DNA of 37,949 nt. It comes from an uncultured Clostridia bacterium. GTDB lineage: Bacteria; Bacillota; Clostridia; Christensenellales; UBA1242. A program made the position numbers and the translations under genes. The notes beneath the pieces are model-generated. The model was not told the origin of the DNA and made no database searches. It worked only from the letters and a program-made list of their open reading frames with translations. The stretch covers positions 1 through 37,949 of the forward strand of contig CALWTH010000017.1 in assembly GCA_944384405.1 (NCBI GenBank). The letters run 5' to 3'. Positions 1-7,444 of the stretch are shown piece after piece; position 1 is the stretch's first letter, and every line of letters starts with the position of its first letter.

Positions 1-230
1 TTAAAAAATTTAACTGATAATTATTAACTTATAAGCAAGTACCGACAAAATGTAAAGCGAAGCGTACATTTTCGCTTGGTCGGTATAAAGGGGCAAAAAC
101 AAACTTCAAGCACAACTTTCGAAAAAACTTTTCGAAAGTATGCCGAGAGTGCAGTTTTTGCCCCAAAGCCTCGCCTCACTTGTTTTTCGGCAGTCTGATT
201 TATTTGTCTACACACTGAAATCAGCATATT
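1..230. repeat. Structured intergenic element with nested hairpins
   Basis: There is no convincing gene here. Four inverted repeats can be read directly: 47-54 with 65-72 (8 bp, enclosed by 41-46/79-84); 90-100 with 154-164 (11 bp perfect); inside that, 115-125 with 129-139 (11 bp perfect, 3-nt loop); and 195-201 with 218-224. Positions 182-196 match exactly, over 15 nt, the gene-proximal end of the dispersed repeat at 6303-6373. The block lies 3' of the minus-strand gene ending at 246, the same placement as the other copies. It may be a mobile-type palindromic repeat or a 3' UTR structure. None of the stems is followed by a convincing T-run. Confidence 0.55.
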
Positions 231-245
231 GTGGTGATTTTTAAC

Positions 246-770
246 TCACATGGTCTTTTCTTCGTCAATTTGCTGATATGCTTTTGCCAAAGACTTACTA
301 ACATGCATCTTTTCTTCTTGATCACTTGTTGGCACCTTGTTACAAAACACAAAATCTTCGAAAAGTTCAATGTTATCTATAACGAATTTTCTTTCGCTTT
401 CAAGACTATTTTTTTCTAGCATCAAAAATGTGATCTCAGTACATGAATCTTTTATTTTATTATTTATTGCTTTGTAGTCGTCATAGTAGTATTTTTGTTT
501 TATTAAGTAGTACGCACTGTTTCCAACCATAAGTGCTAATGATGCAACAAATACAGGTATATTTATGAACGACAAAACTGCCAACCCCAATGTGATAAGT
601 AAATATTTTAAGTAACTGGGTTTTTTAAGACCTGCTCGTTCTATAAATAATTCAGTAAGTTTACCTTTTGCGGACTCTATATTATACTCATTGTTGGTTA
701 TATTTTCATCTATTTCATGAAGCCTTTGCTTATATATTGACATTGTGTTATACATTTCTTTCTTATCCAT
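246..770 (-). CDS. Unrecognised 174-aa protein with a central membrane hairpin
   Basis: I do not recognise a family. The N-terminal ~50 residues are charged and predicted helical (probable coiled coil). Residues about 52-90 form two hydrophobic stretches separated by a short turn (LKYLLITLGLAVLSFI and VFVASLALMVGNSAYYLI), so a two-pass membrane hairpin is likely with both ends on the same side. The remainder is charged and helical. The start has a good SD (CAGGAG, 5 nt before ATG) and its own promoter. It stands alone downstream of another unknown gene, from which it is separated by a terminator. Confidence 0.7.
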   Translation of the reverse strand: MDKKEMYNTMSIYKQRLHEIDENITNNEYNIESAKGKLTELFIERAGLKKPSYLKYLLITLGLAVLSFINIPVFVASLALMVGNSAYYLIKQKYYYDDYKAINNKIKDSCTEITFLMLEKNSLESERKFVIDNIELFEDFVFCNKVPTSDQEEKMHVSKSLAKAYQQIDEEKTM

Positions 771-791
771 AATAACTCCTGGTTTTATTTA

Positions 792-820
792 AGAATAACA
801 TATGCAAAAACAAATTTCAA
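792..820 (-). promoter_or_regulatory. Promoter of the 174-aa gene
   Basis: On the minus strand TTGAAA (820-815), a 17-nt spacer and TATTCT (797-792) lie 22 nt upstream of the ATG at 770. This is a sigma-A type pattern. Confidence 0.6.
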
Positions 821-854
821 TAGTAAAAAAAATCACTTAATAACAAGTGATTTT
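821..854 (-). terminator. Rho-independent terminator of the 229-aa gene
   Basis: Read on the minus strand, a perfect 10-bp stem (854-845 with 838-829) with a 6-nt loop is followed by an uninterrupted run of T. It begins 18 nt beyond the stop of the gene at 872-1561. Confidence 0.75.
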
Positions 855-871
855 CCATTATCAAAAATTTA

Positions 872-1561
872 TCATTGTTCTCTATCAAAATGTTTATTTT
901 GTTCAGTTCTATTCATGTACTCAACATACACTTCATTGTATAAGTCTATTACTTGATAAAGGTCATTTACTCTACACTTTGAGCCATCTAACAAATCAAT
1001 ACTAACAGCACATGGCAAACATATGCGCTTTATGGTAACATCTTCTTTGACATAAGGAATCAAATCCATTAAAAGTTTTTCTTCATTGTAATGGCCAACT
1101 TTTCTTTCTCTTAACAAACGACATACTTCTTTTATTTTTTTGTTGTTAATAACCGCATCTGGTAATTTGTTTTTTTCTATGTTCGACTTGGAAATTGGCG
1201 ACTTTTCAACTTCATTTATCAAATTAAATTTGTCAACAACCCTATAAATTTTATTGCCTTCAAGTTCAACGGTAAGTCCCACGCCAAAATGTAAACATCT
1301 AAGAGAAATCTCTTTTGTTTCTTTAGACTTATAAAATTCAAGTTCTTGCTTTTTAATGTCGGCCTTTCCACCGCCATATTTACAACGAGACTTTAATTCG
1401 CCTAGTTTTTTGAACAAGTCTTTGTATTCCGGCTTAAATGAATTAAAAAGTCTTTCATAATTTAAAAGTCGCCCTTCAACATTTTTGGAATTATCTATTG
1501 TTTCACTAAGTTTTAACATTTCTTTTACTAAAAAGGAATGTAATTTTTTATTGTCACTCAT
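872..1561 (-). CDS. Unrecognised 229-aa cytosolic protein
   Basis: I do not recognise the family. The protein is soluble, lysine-rich and probably helical, with no signal peptide or membrane segment. A GGGKAD motif near residue 64 is not a P-loop. Paired cysteines around 184-188 (CLPC) and single ones elsewhere do not form a clear metal site. Start choice: ATG at 1561 has AAGGA 8 nt upstream and a near-consensus promoter just before it. It forms a single-gene unit between tRNA-His and the terminator at 821-854. Confidence 0.7.
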   Translation of the reverse strand: MSDNKKLHSFLVKEMLKLSETIDNSKNVEGRLLNYERLFNSFKPEYKDLFKKLGELKSRCKYGGGKADIKKQELEFYKSKETKEISLRCLHFGVGLTVELEGNKIYRVVDKFNLINEVEKSPISKSNIEKNKLPDAVINNKKIKEVCRLLRERKVGHYNEEKLLMDLIPYVKEDVTIKRICLPCAVSIDLLDGSKCRVNDLYQVIDLYNEVYVEYMNRTEQNKHFDREQ

Positions 1562-1584
1562 ATAATATCCTTATTGTGTAAAAA

Positions 1585-1613
1585 AGAATACCATAAAAAT
1601 TATTACTTGTCAA
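1585..1613 (-). promoter_or_regulatory. Promoter of the 229-aa gene
   Basis: Minus strand TTGACA (1613-1608), 17-nt spacer, TATTCT (1590-1585), 23 nt upstream of the ATG. The -35 box adjoins the T-run of the tRNA-His terminator. Confidence 0.65.
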
Positions 1614-1642
1614 TTTTAAAAAATCCGCCCACTTTTGGACGG
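1613..1642 (-). terminator. Terminator downstream of tRNA-His
   Basis: The minus-strand stem CCGTCC/GGGCGG (one G-U pair, 6-nt loop; 1642-1637 with 1630-1625) is followed by ATTTTTTAAAATT. It lies 8 nt past the encoded CCA end of tRNA-His. Confidence 0.7.
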
Positions 1643-1650
1643 AAAATGTA

Positions 1651-1728
1651 TGGGGTGAATAATGGGACTTGAACCCATGGTCTCCAGAGCCACAATCTGG
1701 CGCGTTAGCCAACTACGCTATATCCACC
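1651..1728 (-). tRNA. tRNA-His(GTG)
   Basis: A cloverleaf reads on the minus strand. The acceptor GTGGATA pairs with TATTCAC (one G-T pair), there is a normal D arm, the anticodon stem CCAGA/TCTGG carries loop TTGTGGC (anticodon GTG at 1693-1691), the T loop is TTCAAGT, and CCA is encoded. The extra 5' G at position 1728 (G-1) opposite discriminator C73 is the known identity element of bacterial tRNA-His. It sits directly downstream of hisS with its own promoter. Confidence 0.97.
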
Positions 1729-1741
1729 ACACGCGTATATA

Positions 1742-1770
1742 AATATAATATATACGCAAAGTTTTGTCAA
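1742..1770 (-). promoter_or_regulatory. Promoter of tRNA-His
   Basis: Minus strand TTGACA (1770-1765), 17-nt spacer, TATATT (1747-1742). The -35 box touches the hisS stop codon (1771-1773), so the tRNA can be expressed independently of hisS. Confidence 0.65.
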
Positions 1771-3075
1771 TCACTTTTGTAAAAGTTGAATAAGTTGGTT
1801 TTGTGTAAGGCTTGTCTGTGTCCCGCTTTCAAGGTCTTTAATGGCATATTCGCCGTTTTTCACTTCGTCTTCGCCAACTAAAATCGCATATTTTATGCCC
1901 GACTTACCCGCATAAGAAATTTTGTGTTTGAACTTGACATCTTGAAGATACACTTCACAGTTTAAATCGTTTTCTCTTAGCACTTTTGCAAGTTCAAGGC
2001 ACTGTGAAAGCGTATCGCCCATAGGCAAGATAATCGCCTTTGACACTGCACCCTTGCCACCATCAATAATTCCCGCTTCAATTAATTGTGAGTATAGTCT
2101 TGTTAGTCCAATTGACATACCAACGCCAGGGAGTGTTTCATGTGTGTAATATGATGCAAGATTGTCGTATCTTCCGCCACCACACACACTGCCCAAATCT
2201 TCATGGCCAATAAGCACCGTTTCATAAACTGTGCTTGTGTAATAATCAAGTCCACGCACAATAGTTAAGTCAACGTCATAGCATTTGTCATCAACGCCAA
2301 AGCCTGCCATTGTGCTAATCACTGTTTCAAGTTCACTAACACCATCACAAAAAGTCTGATTTGTTATTCCAAGTTGTTTAAGTTTTGCAATTTTCTCACT
2401 TTTTGTGCCGTCAATTGTCAAAAAGGCGCATATTTTATCAATGTTTGCATCATCTATGTGCAAATCTTTTAACGACAAAACAAACACATCTTTCCCTATT
2501 TTTTTGTACTTGTCCACAAGCCTTTGTACATCTTGCGCAATCTCATTAAGTCCAAGCGACTGCAAATAACCAGAAAGCAATTTTCTATTGCTAACTTTGA
2601 TACAGAAGTCACCTATGTTCATCTCTTTGAATATACTTGCAACAACACTTGGAACAAGGGCGTCATACTTTATGTCAAGCGCACCCCTGCCAATAACGTC
2701 AATGTCGCACTGATAAAATTCCCTAAATCTGCCCTTTTGTGGACGCTCTCCACGATACACCTTGCCTATTTGATACCTTTGGAAAGGAAAGTTTAATTCA
2801 TTCAAGTTTTTGGCAACATACTTTGCAAGTGGAACAGTTAAGTCAAAACGCATGGCAATATCATTGTCACCTTTTGAAAATCTGTATATCTGTTTTTCAG
2901 TTTCCCCGCCAGCCTTTGCAAGAAGCACTTCGCTTGATTCCAAGACAGGAGTGTCTATTGGCAAAAAGCCATACCTTTCGTATGTTTTTCGTATTATATC
3001 AATAAAATGATTGAATTGTATCTGCTGATTTGGTAAAAGTTCCATAAATCCAGATAATGTCTTTGGCTGTATCAT
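1771..3075 (-). CDS. hisS: Histidyl-tRNA synthetase
   Basis: It charges tRNA-His with histidine in the cytosol. This is a class II synthetase of normal length (434 aa). Motif 2 is seen in YRGERPQKGRFREFYQCD, the HisRS-specific histidine-binding loop as GLDYYTSTVYE, motif 3 as GVGMSIGLTRL, followed by a C-terminal anticodon-binding domain. The start ATG has AGGAG 5-6 nt upstream. It is the last gene of an operon with the SPFH and zinc-ribbon genes (8-nt gap) and is followed by the tRNA-His gene, so enzyme and substrate are adjacent. Confidence 0.97.
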   Translation of the reverse strand: MIQPKTLSGFMELLPNQQIQFNHFIDIIRKTYERYGFLPIDTPVLESSEVLLAKAGGETEKQIYRFSKGDNDIAMRFDLTVPLAKYVAKNLNELNFPFQRYQIGKVYRGERPQKGRFREFYQCDIDVIGRGALDIKYDALVPSVVASIFKEMNIGDFCIKVSNRKLLSGYLQSLGLNEIAQDVQRLVDKYKKIGKDVFVLSLKDLHIDDANIDKICAFLTIDGTKSEKIAKLKQLGITNQTFCDGVSELETVISTMAGFGVDDKCYDVDLTIVRGLDYYTSTVYETVLIGHEDLGSVCGGGRYDNLASYYTHETLPGVGMSIGLTRLYSQLIEAGIIDGGKGAVSKAIILPMGDTLSQCLELAKVLRENDLNCEVYLQDVKFKHKISYAGKSGIKYAILVGEDEVKNGEYAIKDLESGTQTSLTQNQLIQLLQK

Positions 3076-3083
3076 AAATTCTC

Positions 3084-4154
3084 CTATTCCCCGAAAATAT
3101 AAATCAGTGCAATTATACCAACAACAACTAGTAGTATAAACAGCACAAAAAATGTGATTTTTACTGCCGACCTTGGAAGTCCACCACCAACCTTGCCAGT
3201 TTGACCGTTCATATATGTCAAATAGCTTTTGCCTTTGTATTTGTATTTTACACTGTATGTTGGCACTATGTAATATGAATATTTTTCATCACTAAACTTG
3301 ACATTTTGGTCATAACTTTGAACGTATGAATATGAATACGATGACAAAATTTGACTTTCGATGACTCTCTCCATCATAGCGTTTGCAACTTTTTTGCAAT
3401 TTTCGAGCGCTTGGTCATAGTGCTCCAAACTGTAACCTCTAATGAAGGCATCGTCATACACCACAAGTTCTTTAAGGTTATATGGCTTTATTCCATTAAA
3501 GACAATTTGGTCAATATGTGTGCTTGTTTCAACCAAGATGTCATGGTGGTCAAATTCTCTTTGTCCTGCAATGTTGTAATATGTCGTGTATGTCTTTGTG
3601 TGACCATCTCTCGTAGTCTTTGTGTGATTAACTGCAAGTCTACCATAATAATCTGTGTGTGAGTGTGCGTCAAAACTAAAACAAGGAATATACACACCTT
3701 TAACTTCGTCCATAGGCGGACTTTTTTTAAATACATTTGGCAAAAACCACTTCTTCTTTAGCCCTGCTTTATATAATAGTGCCGCTTTTTTAGTACCGAA
3801 CTTAAAAGGAATGATTGAGTCTGGCCTAAGGCCAATATCCACATCTTCTGACACCATCGTGCTACTATCACAATAAGGACACTTTGTCGCAACATCAAGT
3901 TTGTTCAAAACAACGTTTGCCCCACAAGATGCACACTTAAAAACTTTGTTTTCTTGTGCGTATTTTTTATGCTCTTCACTTTTCTCTTTATTTATCTCAT
4001 ACCTATGTTTTTGGTTGTCGTGATTAAACTCGATTTTTTCAAGCCCGCCACAAGACTCACATTTAAGCGCTTGGTCTTCAGGAGAAAAATAAAGGTGTCC
4101 CCCACAAGAAGCACATTTGTCTTGCGTTGATTTGACTACTGTTTCAATCTGCAT
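3084..4154 (-). CDS. Zinc-ribbon protein with C-terminal membrane anchor (YdjG-like)
   Basis: This 356-aa protein begins with two zinc ribbons (CASCGG...CESCGG near residues 15-36, CASCGA...CPYCDS near 74-97), followed by a long region rich in Tyr and Ser, and ends with one hydrophobic segment (FFVLFILLVVVGIIALIYI) near residues 332-350, so it is tail-anchored with the ribbons in the cytosol. This layout resembles Bacillus YdjG, often mislabelled as a PriA-like zinc finger. The neighbour is the SPFH protein (6-nt gap), the same partnership as ydjG/ydjI in B. subtilis. A role in membrane organisation or envelope stress is inferred from that pairing. No PspA gene is seen here. Confidence 0.75.
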   Translation of the reverse strand: MQIETVVKSTQDKCASCGGHLYFSPEDQALKCESCGGLEKIEFNHDNQKHRYEINKEKSEEHKKYAQENKVFKCASCGANVVLNKLDVATKCPYCDSSTMVSEDVDIGLRPDSIIPFKFGTKKAALLYKAGLKKKWFLPNVFKKSPPMDEVKGVYIPCFSFDAHSHTDYYGRLAVNHTKTTRDGHTKTYTTYYNIAGQREFDHHDILVETSTHIDQIVFNGIKPYNLKELVVYDDAFIRGYSLEHYDQALENCKKVANAMMERVIESQILSSYSYSYVQSYDQNVKFSDEKYSYYIVPTYSVKYKYKGKSYLTYMNGQTGKVGGGLPRSAVKITFFVLFILLVVVGIIALIYIFGE

Positions 4155-4160
4155 AATGTT

Positions 4161-5285
4161 TTATTCCACTTTTGTTCCGCACTCAGGGCAAAATTTGGCA
4201 GTTTTCTTTATTTTTGCTCCGCACTTTTTACAAACAATTTCTTTTTTTAAATTTTCACCACACTCAGGGCAAAACTTTGCGTTTTTTGAAACTGGCTTGC
4301 CACATTTTGGACAAACGACGCCTTGAGCAGTTCCACATTCTGGACAAAACTTTGCATCTTCACGCATCTTTGCCCCACACTTTTCACAAACGACTGTTTT
4401 GACTTTTGGCTTGTTCTCTGTCGTTATGTTGTTAGCAAAAACTCCGCCAATAGTCGTGCCAGCACCAAGCCCAACTCCAAGCCCTGCTAAATTTCCGCCA
4501 CTTTCATTTTGTGCGGCATCACGAATTGCCTGAGCAGCTTGATACTGAGTGTATGTCCCCATTTTGTCTTCAAGAACTCCAAGTTTTGTTCTTTCGTCAA
4601 GTGCCTTTTCAACATCTTCTGGAAGTGAAAGATTTTCAATGACAACACTGCATAGTTTAAGTCCATATTTTGAAAATTCTGGTTCGCTCATCTTCAAAAT
4701 TTCGCTTGAAAACTCTCTGTAATTGGCAGCAAGGTCAATTGCAGAAATTTTACTTTCAGCGATTGCGTCAGTGACAGCTTGAATTAACATTGGCTTTATT
4801 TGCAAAGCAACATCATCAACTTTGTAAACTGCACTTGTTCCAAAAACTTCTTGCATGAAAAGTTTTGCGTCACTAACTTTAAATGAATATACTCCAAATC
4901 CACGAAGCCTTATTGTACCAAACTCACTATCACGCATCATAATTGGATTTTGCGTGCCCCACTTTTGACCAACAAATTGCTTTGTGTTTACAAAATACAC
5001 TTCTGCCTTTATTGGCGATTCAAATCCTGTTGGAAGTGATAATATCTTTGTCAAAAATGGTATATTCTCTGTTGAAAGTTTGTATGTACCTGGTGTAAAA
5101 ACATCAGCGACTTGACCTTTATGTACAAATATTGCAACTTGACTTTCACGAACAACCAAAGTTGATGAAGTCATTATCTCATCACGATCAGTCAATGGAA
5201 AACGATACACAATTGTGTCTTTTGAACTATCTTTCCACTCAATGACTTCAAGTAATTGTCTCTTAATAAAATTAAACAAACCCAT
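4161..5285 (-). CDS. SPFH/band-7 protein with C-terminal zinc ribbons (YdjI-like)
   Basis: This 374-aa protein has an SPFH domain of the virion-core-like subgroup (about residues 35-240, with the typical VRESQVAIFVHKGQ opening strand and an ALDERTKLGVL helix). A Gly/Ala-rich linker follows (about 262-285). The C-terminus has three zinc ribbons, each with a CxxCGxx and FCPECG pair. It has no transmembrane segment, unlike flotillins, and probably oligomerises at the membrane through its partner encoded next. The start has AGGAG 6 nt before ATG, downstream of a near-consensus promoter. It is the first gene of the SPFH-zinc ribbon-hisS operon. Confidence 0.85.
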   Translation of the reverse strand: MGLFNFIKRQLLEVIEWKDSSKDTIVYRFPLTDRDEIMTSSTLVVRESQVAIFVHKGQVADVFTPGTYKLSTENIPFLTKILSLPTGFESPIKAEVYFVNTKQFVGQKWGTQNPIMMRDSEFGTIRLRGFGVYSFKVSDAKLFMQEVFGTSAVYKVDDVALQIKPMLIQAVTDAIAESKISAIDLAANYREFSSEILKMSEPEFSKYGLKLCSVVIENLSLPEDVEKALDERTKLGVLEDKMGTYTQYQAAQAIRDAAQNESGGNLAGLGVGLGAGTTIGGVFANNITTENKPKVKTVVCEKCGAKMREDAKFCPECGTAQGVVCPKCGKPVSKNAKFCPECGENLKKEIVCKKCGAKIKKTAKFCPECGTKVE

Positions 5286-5308
5286 AATTACTCCTTTAGA
5301 ATAGATAT

Positions 5309-5337
5309 ATTTTAATATATATGCCCTAATAAGTCAA
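5309..5337 (-). promoter_or_regulatory. Promoter of the SPFH-zinc ribbon-hisS operon
   Basis: Minus strand TTGACT (5337-5332), 17-nt spacer, TAAAAT (5314-5309), 23 nt upstream of the start. It is divergent from the plus-strand promoter at 5358-5385, only 20 bp separating the two -35 boxes. Confidence 0.65.
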
Positions 5338-5357
5338 ACATTTATATAATCTAGCGT

Positions 5358-5385
5358 TTGACAACGACGCAAAATTTGGTATACT
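5358..5385 (+). promoter_or_regulatory. Promoter of the acyltransferase gene (leaderless configuration)
   Basis: TTGACA (5358-5363), 16-nt spacer, TATACT (5380-5385). The ATG at 5395 comes only 9 nt after the -10 box and has no SD, so transcription should begin within about 3 nt of the start codon. Confidence 0.65.
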
Positions 5386-5394
5386 AAAACTACA

Positions 5395-6228
5395 ATGCAA
5401 AAAAATATTTTTACAAAAGAAAAGTTAGTCATAATGCCATCTTCTCCAGACGGCATTGTTGTTGAGAACATAACAAAAAAACACAACAAGCTTGTTGTTG
5501 ATGAAAATTATAAATATCAAAAAAATTGGTTTTATCGTGTATTCCAATTTGTTTTTTATCATTTCATAGCTCGTCCAATATTTTTTTTGTATGGAAAAAT
5601 CGGACTAGGCATAAAAGTTTATGGTAAGAAAAAGCTAAAAAATGTAAAAGGCGGAGCAATAACTGTTTCAAATCATGTTCACTATGTTGACTTTATGATC
5701 GCCACAGCTTTCGTCAAGCGTTTTCGCCGTTCACACATAGTGTCAAGAAAAGAAAATTTTGATGTGCCATATGTTGGAAAACTTATGACGGCGTTTGGCG
5801 TGATGCCACTTCCCGACACCCCAAAGGCCCATATCAATTTTTATAGACAAATAACAACATATCTTAAAAAAAATAGATTTGTTCATGTCTTTCCAGAAGG
5901 TAGCATGTGGCCATACTACAACAAACTTCGACCTTTCAAAAGTGGTGCATTCCACTTCGCATCAAAAAACAATGTCCCAGTTATTCCTTACATCATCGTT
6001 TTTAGAAAAACAAAAGGTTTAAGACGCATTGTCAAAAAGCGTCCAAAAATAAGCGTGTATATTTGCGACCCAATTTACCCTGATTTAACACTTAATGTTC
6101 GCGAAAGGAATGATGACCTTCGTGACCGTTCACAAAAAGCAATGCAAGAAATGTTAGATAAATACAAAAGTTATGAGTACTATAAATATGTCACTAAAGA
6201 AGAGTTTGAAAAGTTACACACAAAATAA
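5395..6228 (+). CDS. 1-acyl-sn-glycerol-3-phosphate acyltransferase (PlsC-like)
   Basis: It likely transfers an acyl chain to lysophosphatidic acid at the cytosolic membrane face. The HX4D catalytic motif is present (H94, D99 in NHVHYVDF), as is the FPEGS substrate-binding motif near residue 166 and the late VIPYIIVF strand. A hydrophobic stretch at about 47-67 anchors it. At 277 aa it is longer than minimal PlsC because of an N-terminal extension. Start is uncertain. The first ATG lies 9 nt from the -10 box with no SD (leaderless mRNA), while Met14 (5434) would give a normal 5' UTR but has only a weak AAGAAAAG. Lysophospholipid acyltransferases for other substrates cannot be excluded. Confidence 0.88.
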   Translation: MQKNIFTKEKLVIMPSSPDGIVVENITKKHNKLVVDENYKYQKNWFYRVFQFVFYHFIARPIFFLYGKIGLGIKVYGKKKLKNVKGGAITVSNHVHYVDFMIATAFVKRFRRSHIVSRKENFDVPYVGKLMTAFGVMPLPDTPKAHINFYRQITTYLKKNRFVHVFPEGSMWPYYNKLRPFKSGAFHFASKNNVPVIPYIIVFRKTKGLRRIVKKRPKISVYICDPIYPDLTLNVRERNDDLRDRSQKAMQEMLDKYKSYEYYKYVTKEEFEKLHTK

Positions 6229-6236
6229 CAAGATTG

Positions 6237-6283
6237 TATAAAAAAACTACCCAAAAATTCCAATTGGATAGTTTTTTTGTATA
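6237..6283. terminator. Bidirectional terminator between acyltransferase and recF
   Basis: The imperfect stem joins 6237-6251 (TATAAAAAAACTACC) with 6268-6283, with T-runs on the 3' side in both orientations. It ends the plus-strand acyltransferase gene and probably also the recF operon arriving from the other side. Confidence 0.7.
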
Positions 6284-6302
6284 ACACATATTTTTTTAGA
6301 TG

Positions 6303-6373
6303 TTTAGTTTGACCTAAATGACTGCCAAAGACTGGCATGGCAGAAACAAAGTATTGCGCCGTTTTTCGGCAGT
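6303..6373 (-). repeat. Dispersed ~70-bp palindromic repeat, copy 1
   Basis: It is nearly identical to 19264-19336. The differences are about five substitutions and one indel, plus divergence at the distal edge. It directly abuts the recF stop codon (6376-6374). It contains a terminal inverted repeat GACTGCC...GGCAGTC, a short hairpin GCCG-AAAAA-CGGC, and CTGCCA...TGGCAG. The gene-proximal 15 nt (6361-6375) recurs at 182-196. No ORF lies inside. The placement suggests a 3' UTR-seeking palindromic repeat (REP/RUP-like) rather than a regulatory site of one gene. Confidence 0.8.
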
Positions 6374-7444
6374 CTATTTCACATCACCATTTTCAATTAC
6401 TATCTTTCTGCACTTTATTTCAGGATAATCAAACTCGGTGCAAGTAATAAAAGTTTGAGTGCCTTTTACAAAATCCAAAAGGCGCTTTTTTCTTGATTCG
6501 TCAAGTTCACTTAAAACATCGTCAAGCAAAAGTACAGGCCGCGTGTGAGTTATATCTTCAATGATGTTAAGTTCAGCAAGTTTAAGTGAAAGTGCGCATG
6601 TTCGCTGTTGACCTTGCGAGCCGTAAGTTCTCACATCAATTCCGTTGACTGTGACTTTTATATCGTCACGATGCACACCGTATGTTGTATAGCCAAGTGT
6701 CAAGTCTTTTTCAATATTTTGTTCAAGCTTTTTTATTATCTCTTCTTTCGTATTTTCTTCTATTGAAACATACTCAACCCCTAGTTGCTCTTTTCCGTCA
6801 GTGATGTATGAGTGAGCTTTTTTCGCATAAGGTGCCAAATTTAAAACAAAGTTTTGTCTGTAACGCTTAATTTTTTGTGCATAAGTCGCAAGTTGGTCGT
6901 CCCAAATACTTAGTATATTTTTCATATCTTCAAGTTTTAAGTTTTGTTTAAGTTGTTTGTTTCTGCTTGCAAGCACTTCGTTATATCGCGATAAAAGATA
7001 GATATATTGTTTTGTTGTCTGAGACAAATCAATGTCCATAAAACGGCGTCTATCTTCTGGGCTGTCTTTGATGAGTTTAAGTTCATCTGGCGAAAAAAAT
7101 ACACCATTAAACTCGCCTAAAAGTTGGCTTAAACGCTTGATTGGTATACCATCAATCTTGACTGTTTTTTTCTCTTTTTTTGAAAATAACATTTCAATTA
7201 TGCTTTTTCCAACATTTTTTTTAATATAAACTTTGATTTTTGCAATATCTTTTTGCATGTTAATGACTTCTTTTTCACGTGATGCGCGAAAACTTTTGCC
7301 AACAACACAAAAATAGATGGCTTCCAAAAGATTTGTCTTACCCTGTGCGTTTTGACCACATATGACGTTTAAGCCATCATCAAAAGTTATTGCAACGTTT
7401 TGATAGTTGCGAAAATTTTGTAGTTCAATTTTTTCTAGTTCCAT
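6374..7444 (-). CDS. recF: DNA replication/repair protein RecF
   Basis: An SMC-like ATPase that helps load RecA at single-strand gaps with RecO and RecR. At 356 aa it is normal length. Seen are Walker A GQNAQGKT (residues 30-37), the signature YGSQGQQRT, and Walker B RPVLLLDDVLSELD. I place the start at 7444, where MELEKIELQNFRNYQ matches RecF N-termini and AGGA lies upstream. The longer reading frame adds 12 unrelated residues. The start codon lies inside the last codons of lepB (10-bp overlap), implying translational coupling. It is unusual that recF is not next to dnaA/dnaN/gyrB but in an operon with queH and lepB. Confidence 0.96.
   Translation of the reverse strand: MELEKIELQNFRNYQNVAITFDDGLNVICGQNAQGKTNLLEAIYFCVVGKSFRASREKEVINMQKDIAKIKVYIKKNVGKSIIEMLFSKKEKKTVKIDGIPIKRLSQLLGEFNGVFFSPDELKLIKDSPEDRRRFMDIDLSQTTKQYIYLLSRYNEVLASRNKQLKQNLKLEDMKNILSIWDDQLATYAQKIKRYRQNFVLNLAPYAKKAHSYITDGKEQLGVEYVSIEENTKEEIIKKLEQNIEKDLTLGYTTYGVHRDDIKVTVNGIDVRTYGSQGQQRTCALSLKLAELNIIEDITHTRPVLLLDDVLSELDESRKKRLLDFVKGTQTFITCTEFDYPEIKCRKIVIENGDVK

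Noticed and set aside
24..227. 67-aa ORF on the minus strand
   Set aside because: It runs through the nested hairpins, lacks an SD and has no protein-like pattern. The palindromes explain the open frame.
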